Shown here: one piece after another, positions 60,499-64,000 of the stretch
Numbering within the stretch: position 1 is the first letter of the stretch
Layout: each line of letters starts with the position of its first letter
Assembly (NCBI RefSeq): GCF_000803315.1
Contig: NZ_JRMH01000001.1
Coordinates: 868,001 to 932,000, forward strand
DNA: 64,000 bases
Direction: 5' to 3'
From: Pectobacterium actinidiae
Lineage (GTDB): Bacteria; Pseudomonadota; Gammaproteobacteria; Enterobacterales; Enterobacteriaceae
Translations under genes and position numbers: made by a program
The notes under the pieces: model-generated
The model's input: only the letters and a program-made list of their open reading frames with translations
Database searches by the model: none
Told to the model about the DNA's origin: nothing

Positions 60499-60516
60499 GC
60501 CGGGCATTCGCCCGGC
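60499..60516. terminator. GC hairpin between fecA and fecB
   Basis: A 7-bp perfect stem GCCGGGC / GCCCGGC with a 4-nt loop lies 18 bp past the fecA stop. No T-run follows, so it probably stabilises fecA mRNA or lowers fecB-E expression, as described for the same place in E. coli. Confidence 0.65.
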
Positions 60517-60533
60517 GAGTGATAACGTCACAA

Positions 60534-62882
60534 TCAGAATTTCAGCGAACCCTGCATATAGAAGGTGCGAGGTTGGCCGGCATAAATCCCCTTGTTGTTG
60601 TCGTCGCTGTTCGAGCGCGTGTAATAATCGTGGTCGAACAGGTTTTTCACACCAAAGGCCAAATTGAGATCAGAGAACTGCGGGCCGAAGTCGTAGGCCG
60701 CACGGGCACCCCATAGCATAAAGCCGGGGATACGTCCGGCGCTGCCATCGGCGCTTTCGGCAACGGTGTTAGCGTTATTGGCAAACTGGCTGGACTGGAA
60801 CTCACTGTTCAGGTTGAACGTCCAGTTGCCCGGTTGGTAATCGACACCGAATCCGCCTCGGTGTTTTGAAGAAAAGGGGACCTGATTACCGTAGGTGTTG
60901 CCCACTTCGCGAATTTCCGCATTCACATAGGCATAGCGCGCATAAACCGACACCGCTTCTAAGCGGGGCGACAGGTCGGTGAGGTTGTAGCGCGCCTGTG
61001 TTTCCAGCCCGGAATGGCGGGTTTTGCCACGGGTGGTGACCGTATCGTTAGTCTGATTGGAGTCGTACTGGTTATTAAAGTTAACCAGAAAAACGCCCAT
61101 CTCTGCCGTCAGCGCACCGTCGTCGTAACGGGTGCCGACTTCCCAGGTGCGCGCTTTTTCTGGTTCCACTTTGCCGCTTTTAGCAGCCTTGCCAATTCGG
61201 CTGTACTGTACGGTGCCGAACGATCCTTCGGTGTTTGCATAAAGATTCCAGCTATCGTTGACGTGATAAAGCACGTTCAAGGCAGGCAGTGGCGCATTGT
61301 AGCTGACCGCTTCGCCTGTACCTTTCAGCGTATTGTCCTGATGGGATTTGATGTGCTCAAAGCGCATTCCCGGTGTAATCGTCCAGTTGCCGATATCAAC
61401 GCGATCATCGATATACCAGGCGTGTGCCTCTGTGCCCGCGCGGGTTTCGCGATCGATGGGGCTGTTGGCACTTGGCTGCGTCTTGCTGGCGGTGCTGGTG
61501 AAATAACGCACCTCGTGGGTCGATTCGCTGACATAGCGGTAACCGACTCCCACTTCATGAGCGGATGAGCCGAGGGTAAAACTTTGGCTGTAACGGGGTT
61601 CGATGCCGCGTACCCAATATTCGCGTGGCGACAGGGTGATGATCGCGTTTTGTTCCAGATAGCCGCTGCGCAACGTGCGCGTGTAGAAGCCCTGAATGTT
61701 GAATTTATGCTGCTGATCCGGCTGATATTGATAGCCCAGACTGGCAAGCTGACGACGCCCCCAGAAACGATCGTATGGGCGTGTTGACTGCCAGCGGTCA
61801 GCATTGTAATCGGCACGCGACAGGCCGCCTGGCATATCGGCACTGCCATCGTAATATTGCAGCAGGCTGTTAAAGGTGTGTACATCGTTCGGTGCGTAGC
61901 GGCTTTTCAGCATGACGTCATCAATACGGGTTGAACTGTGTTCGCGCCAGTCGCTACCGCGCGTGCCAGAATAAAGCAGCGCTGAGCCAAAACCGTTATC
62001 CGCCGTGCCGCCGACGAGCAGGTTATGGGTTTCTTTTGGGTTGTTCTGTGAAGAGCTTGGGCTGTATTGACCCTCTACACCGGCGCTAATGCCGAATTCC
62101 TTCGGGATCGCTCGGGTGACAAAGTTCACAACGCCGCCGACGCTCTGTGGCCCGTAGCGAACTGCGCCGCCGCCGCGCACAACGTCAATGGCATCCATAT
62201 TGCCCAAAGAGATTGGGGCGAGGGAAAGCTGTGGCTGACCATAGGGCGCAAACGGCACGGGAATACCGTCCATCAACACGGTTGAGCGGCTAGCCAGGCG
62301 AGGGCTGAGACCGCGAATACCAAAGTTCATCGCCAGATCGTGGCTGCCCGTACCGTTATTCTCTGGCGCATACACACCCGGTATACGGTTTAAGACGTCG
62401 CGCATCGTGGTCGCACCCGTCTTGGCAAAGTCTTCGCGACGGATCACATCACGTGCACCCGCGTGTTCAAAGACGTCATTTTCACGTGCTTCACCCAGCC
62501 AATCGCCAACGACCGTCAGCGTTTCTTCCGCTGGTGCCGGAATCGGTTCGAGCGTCCAGGCGTTATCGCCTAGCGCTTTCAGTTGCAGACCGCTACCCGC
62601 AAGCAGGGCTTTCAGGCCACCGTCAACGGTGTAGTCGCCGTGCAGGCCGTTGCTGCGCTTTCCCTGTGTCAGGCTGGCATCCACCGACAGCGTAATCCCG
62701 CTGCGGGCAGCATAGTGATTGAGTGCCTTGTCTAACTCACCCGCAGCAATATCGTAGCGTGCGGTGGCGGGCGTAGTGGCAGCATAGGCCATCCCTGTCG
62801 TGATACCGACTGTCGAGAGCAGGCTGAGCTGTATCGCCATCGCTAAAGGGGTTGCTTTACGAAAGGCGCGTAAGAGCGTCAT
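60534..62882 (-). CDS. fecA: TonB-dependent ferric dicitrate receptor FecA
   Basis: 782 residues (E. coli 774). Signal peptide (cleavage near AYA-A at about residue 34), an STN signalling domain for FecR contact ([20 protein letters not shown]...), TonB box EETLTVVG, the plug domain ([16 protein letters not shown]), then a 22-strand barrel ending in a terminal Phe (MQGSLKF). It imports ferric dicitrate and signals through FecR-FecI. Confidence 0.97.
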   Translation of the reverse strand: MTLLRAFRKATPLAMAIQLSLLSTVGITTGMAYAATTPATARYDIAAGELDKALNHYAARSGITLSVDASLTQGKRSNGLHGDYTVDGGLKALLAGSGLQLKALGDNAWTLEPIPAPAEETLTVVGDWLGEARENDVFEHAGARDVIRREDFAKTGATTMRDVLNRIPGVYAPENNGTGSHDLAMNFGIRGLSPRLASRSTVLMDGIPVPFAPYGQPQLSLAPISLGNMDAIDVVRGGGAVRYGPQSVGGVVNFVTRAIPKEFGISAGVEGQYSPSSSQNNPKETHNLLVGGTADNGFGSALLYSGTRGSDWREHSSTRIDDVMLKSRYAPNDVHTFNSLLQYYDGSADMPGGLSRADYNADRWQSTRPYDRFWGRRQLASLGYQYQPDQQHKFNIQGFYTRTLRSGYLEQNAIITLSPREYWVRGIEPRYSQSFTLGSSAHEVGVGYRYVSESTHEVRYFTSTASKTQPSANSPIDRETRAGTEAHAWYIDDRVDIGNWTITPGMRFEHIKSHQDNTLKGTGEAVSYNAPLPALNVLYHVNDSWNLYANTEGSFGTVQYSRIGKAAKSGKVEPEKARTWEVGTRYDDGALTAEMGVFLVNFNNQYDSNQTNDTVTTRGKTRHSGLETQARYNLTDLSPRLEAVSVYARYAYVNAEIREVGNTYGNQVPFSSKHRGGFGVDYQPGNWTFNLNSEFQSSQFANNANTVAESADGSAGRIPGFMLWGARAAYDFGPQFSDLNLAFGVKNLFDHDYYTRSNSDDNNKGIYAGQPRTFYMQGSLKF

Positions 62883-62915
62883 AACGTCTCCATCATCATT
62901 TTTGTTGTATACCTA

Positions 62916-62944
62916 AGTCGAACGAGAGGAAGAAAAAGGACAAT
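62916..62944 (-). promoter_or_regulatory. FecI-dependent promoter of fecA
   Basis: On the minus strand GATTGTCCTTTTT and CTCGTTCGACT lie 30-65 bp before the fecA start. The same words occur in the same place in the E. coli fecA promoter region, so this is taken as the ECF sigma FecI element. Confidence 0.8.
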
Positions 62945-62951
62945 CAAGAAT

Positions 62952-62970
62952 GATAATTTTTTTCGTTATC
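62952..62970. promoter_or_regulatory. Fur-box-like site upstream of fecA
   Basis: GATAACGAAAAAAATTATC (minus strand) agrees at about 15 of 19 positions with the Fur consensus GATAATGATAATCATTATC. It lies just upstream of the FecI promoter, in the gap after fecR. Confidence 0.65.
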
Positions 62971-62972
62971 GT

Positions 62973-63929
62973 TTAGTTTGCGGGAAGGATGTTGACCCAG
63001 TAACGGGTAATGTACTGAATTTTAACCGGAAGGGTTTTCTCGATGACCTGTAGCACCGTATCGGTATTTTGTAACGGGAAGGTGCCGCTTAACCGCAACG
63101 TAGCGACCTCAGGGCTACAGCGCAGCACGCCGTGACGATAGCGCGCGAGGGTTGCGATCACGTCGCCGAGCGGCTTATTGCTGAAACTGAGAATGCCCTG
63201 CGCCCAGTTGCTGTCTTCTTCATCTGCGGATTGGGTTTCACCCAACTCCTGTGCGCTGAAGCGCAGGCTTTCACCCTGACGCACAATGCGTTCTTGGGTT
63301 GAATCTTCTGCCAGTACGACTTTCACCGCATGGTGTTGCACGCTCAGTAGCGTGCTTCCTGCTTCCTGACGTACCGTGAATTCAGTGCCGAGTGCGGTCA
63401 ACTGCCCGTGTCGCGTTTGCACGTAGAAAGGACGATTGCTGGCATCCTGTCCGGTGGTAATCGCGATTTCGCCGTACCAGAGGTGAATACGCCGCTGCTG
63501 TGGATCGAAGCGAACGTCGACGGCGCTGTCGGTGTTAAGCGAAAGCAGCGTTCCGTCTTCCAGACGCTGCTGGCGGATCGCGCCTTTCGCCGTGGTGTAA
63601 TCGGCTCTAAGGCCCGTTCCGGTGTCGGAACGCCAAAGTTGCCAGCCGCCGCCCACGCCTAACAGCAGAAGCAGTCCCTTCATCACTCTGCGACGGGTAA
63701 GCTGGGTATCCTGAAGCGCACGGTGGGCGATGTTGCTGGGCACGACGTTCATCTGATTGCGCAGGTTTTCTACCTGCGACCAGGCCCACTGGTGATCCCG
63801 GTTTTGCTCATACCACCGCTGCCATTTCTCGGTTTGCTGAGGGCTCGCACGTTCGTCGCTCAGTACCGCATACCAATGCGAGGCGGAGCGCAGAGCCTGA
63901 CGCTGTGAGTCAGTTAGCGGGAGGCTCAT
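62973..63929 (-). CDS. fecR: Ferric citrate transmembrane regulator FecR
   Basis: 318 residues from ATG 63929 ([13 protein letters not shown]); the frame opens 10 codons upstream inside fecI, but the ATG overlapping the fecI stop (ATGA) is natural. Cytoplasmic anti-sigma/pro-sigma N-terminus with [15 protein letters not shown], one membrane helix ([15 protein letters not shown]), then a periplasmic FecR domain and a C-terminal FecA-binding region. It relays FecA occupancy to FecI. Confidence 0.94.
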   Translation of the reverse strand: MSLPLTDSQRQALRSASHWYAVLSDERASPQQTEKWQRWYEQNRDHQWAWSQVENLRNQMNVVPSNIAHRALQDTQLTRRRVMKGLLLLLGVGGGWQLWRSDTGTGLRADYTTAKGAIRQQRLEDGTLLSLNTDSAVDVRFDPQQRRIHLWYGEIAITTGQDASNRPFYVQTRHGQLTALGTEFTVRQEAGSTLLSVQHHAVKVVLAEDSTQERIVRQGESLRFSAQELGETQSADEEDSNWAQGILSFSNKPLGDVIATLARYRHGVLRCSPEVATLRLSGTFPLQNTDTVLQVIEKTLPVKIQYITRYWVNILPAN

Positions 63930-64000
63930 AGCCCATGCTCCAGACGGAACAGCAGGCAATGTTCCGTGGCTTTGGCCACGTATTTTTTAACTGAACTGAC
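63926..64000 (-). CDS. fecI: ECF sigma factor FecI, C-terminal end only
   Basis: The last 24 codons of FecI are visible on the minus strand, reading [24 protein letters not shown] then TGA, nearly identical to the E. coli FecI end. The stop overlaps the fecR start by 4 bp. The rest of the gene lies beyond the window. Confidence 0.92.
   Translation of the reverse strand, partial: VSSVKKYVAKATEHCLLFRLEHGL

Overview
The window looks like chromosomal DNA of a soft-rot enterobacterium, most likely Pectobacterium or a close relative. This is inferred from near-E. coli protein content in an Enterobacterales gene order, a long GGA-rich CsrB-type RNA of the rsmB/aepH kind between syd and yqcC, a GcvB RNA next to gcvA, and a dispersed palindromic repeat typical of this group. 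No species-level test was possible by eye.

Layout. (1) 1-14.1 kb: the 3' part of a molybdopterin S/N-oxide reductase gene, tcdA, csdE-csdA, a YgdI-type lipoprotein gene, gcvB/gcvA, ygdD-rlmM, xni, ppnN, queF, syd, rsmB RNA, yqcC-truC-yqcA. In E. coli this block lies at about 61-64 min. (2) 14.1-43.3 kb: yaeH, dapD, glnD, map, rpsB-tsf, pyrH, frr, dxr, uppS-cdsA-rseP-bamA-skp-lpxD-fabZ-lpxA-lpxB-rnhB-dnaE-accA, a VOC gene, tilS, rof-yaeP, yaeQ, nlpE. In E. coli this block lies at about 4 min. It holds the translation genes, isoprenoid and phospholipid precursor steps, outer-membrane assembly and early lipid A synthesis. (3) 43.4-45.9 kb: mutS. (4) 46.4-56.5 kb: an AT-rich accessory island, described below. 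(5) 56.8-64 kb: a ferric citrate locus, fecI(partial)-fecR-fecA-fecBCDE, all on the minus strand, with a Fur-box-like site and a FecI-type promoter in front of fecA.

The most interesting region is 46.4-56.5 kb. It is a compact, apparently undescribed small-molecule biosynthesis cluster. A minus-strand pair (ATP-grasp ligase, LysE-type exporter) faces a six-gene plus-strand operon: an SbnA/cysteine-synthase-like PLP enzyme, an argininosuccinate-synthase paralogue whose PP-loop ATP site appears erased, an amidinotransferase/dimethylargininase-family enzyme with the catalytic Cys and His kept, a NodU/TobZ-type carbamoyltransferase, an MFS transporter and a second ATP-grasp ligase. A LuxR-type regulator converges on it. 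There is no NRPS or PKS. My inference is a secreted di- or tripeptide, or amino-acid antimetabolite, built on a 2,3-diaminopropionate-like residue carrying a carbamoyl, ureido or guanidino group.

Regulatory RNA is prominent: GcvB, RsmB with an upstream UvrY/GacA-type palindrome, the rpsB leader, and many intrinsic terminators. Relative to E. coli, the yqcA/yaeH and nlpE/mutS junctions are rearrangement points, and ldcC, arfB and proS are absent from their expected places.
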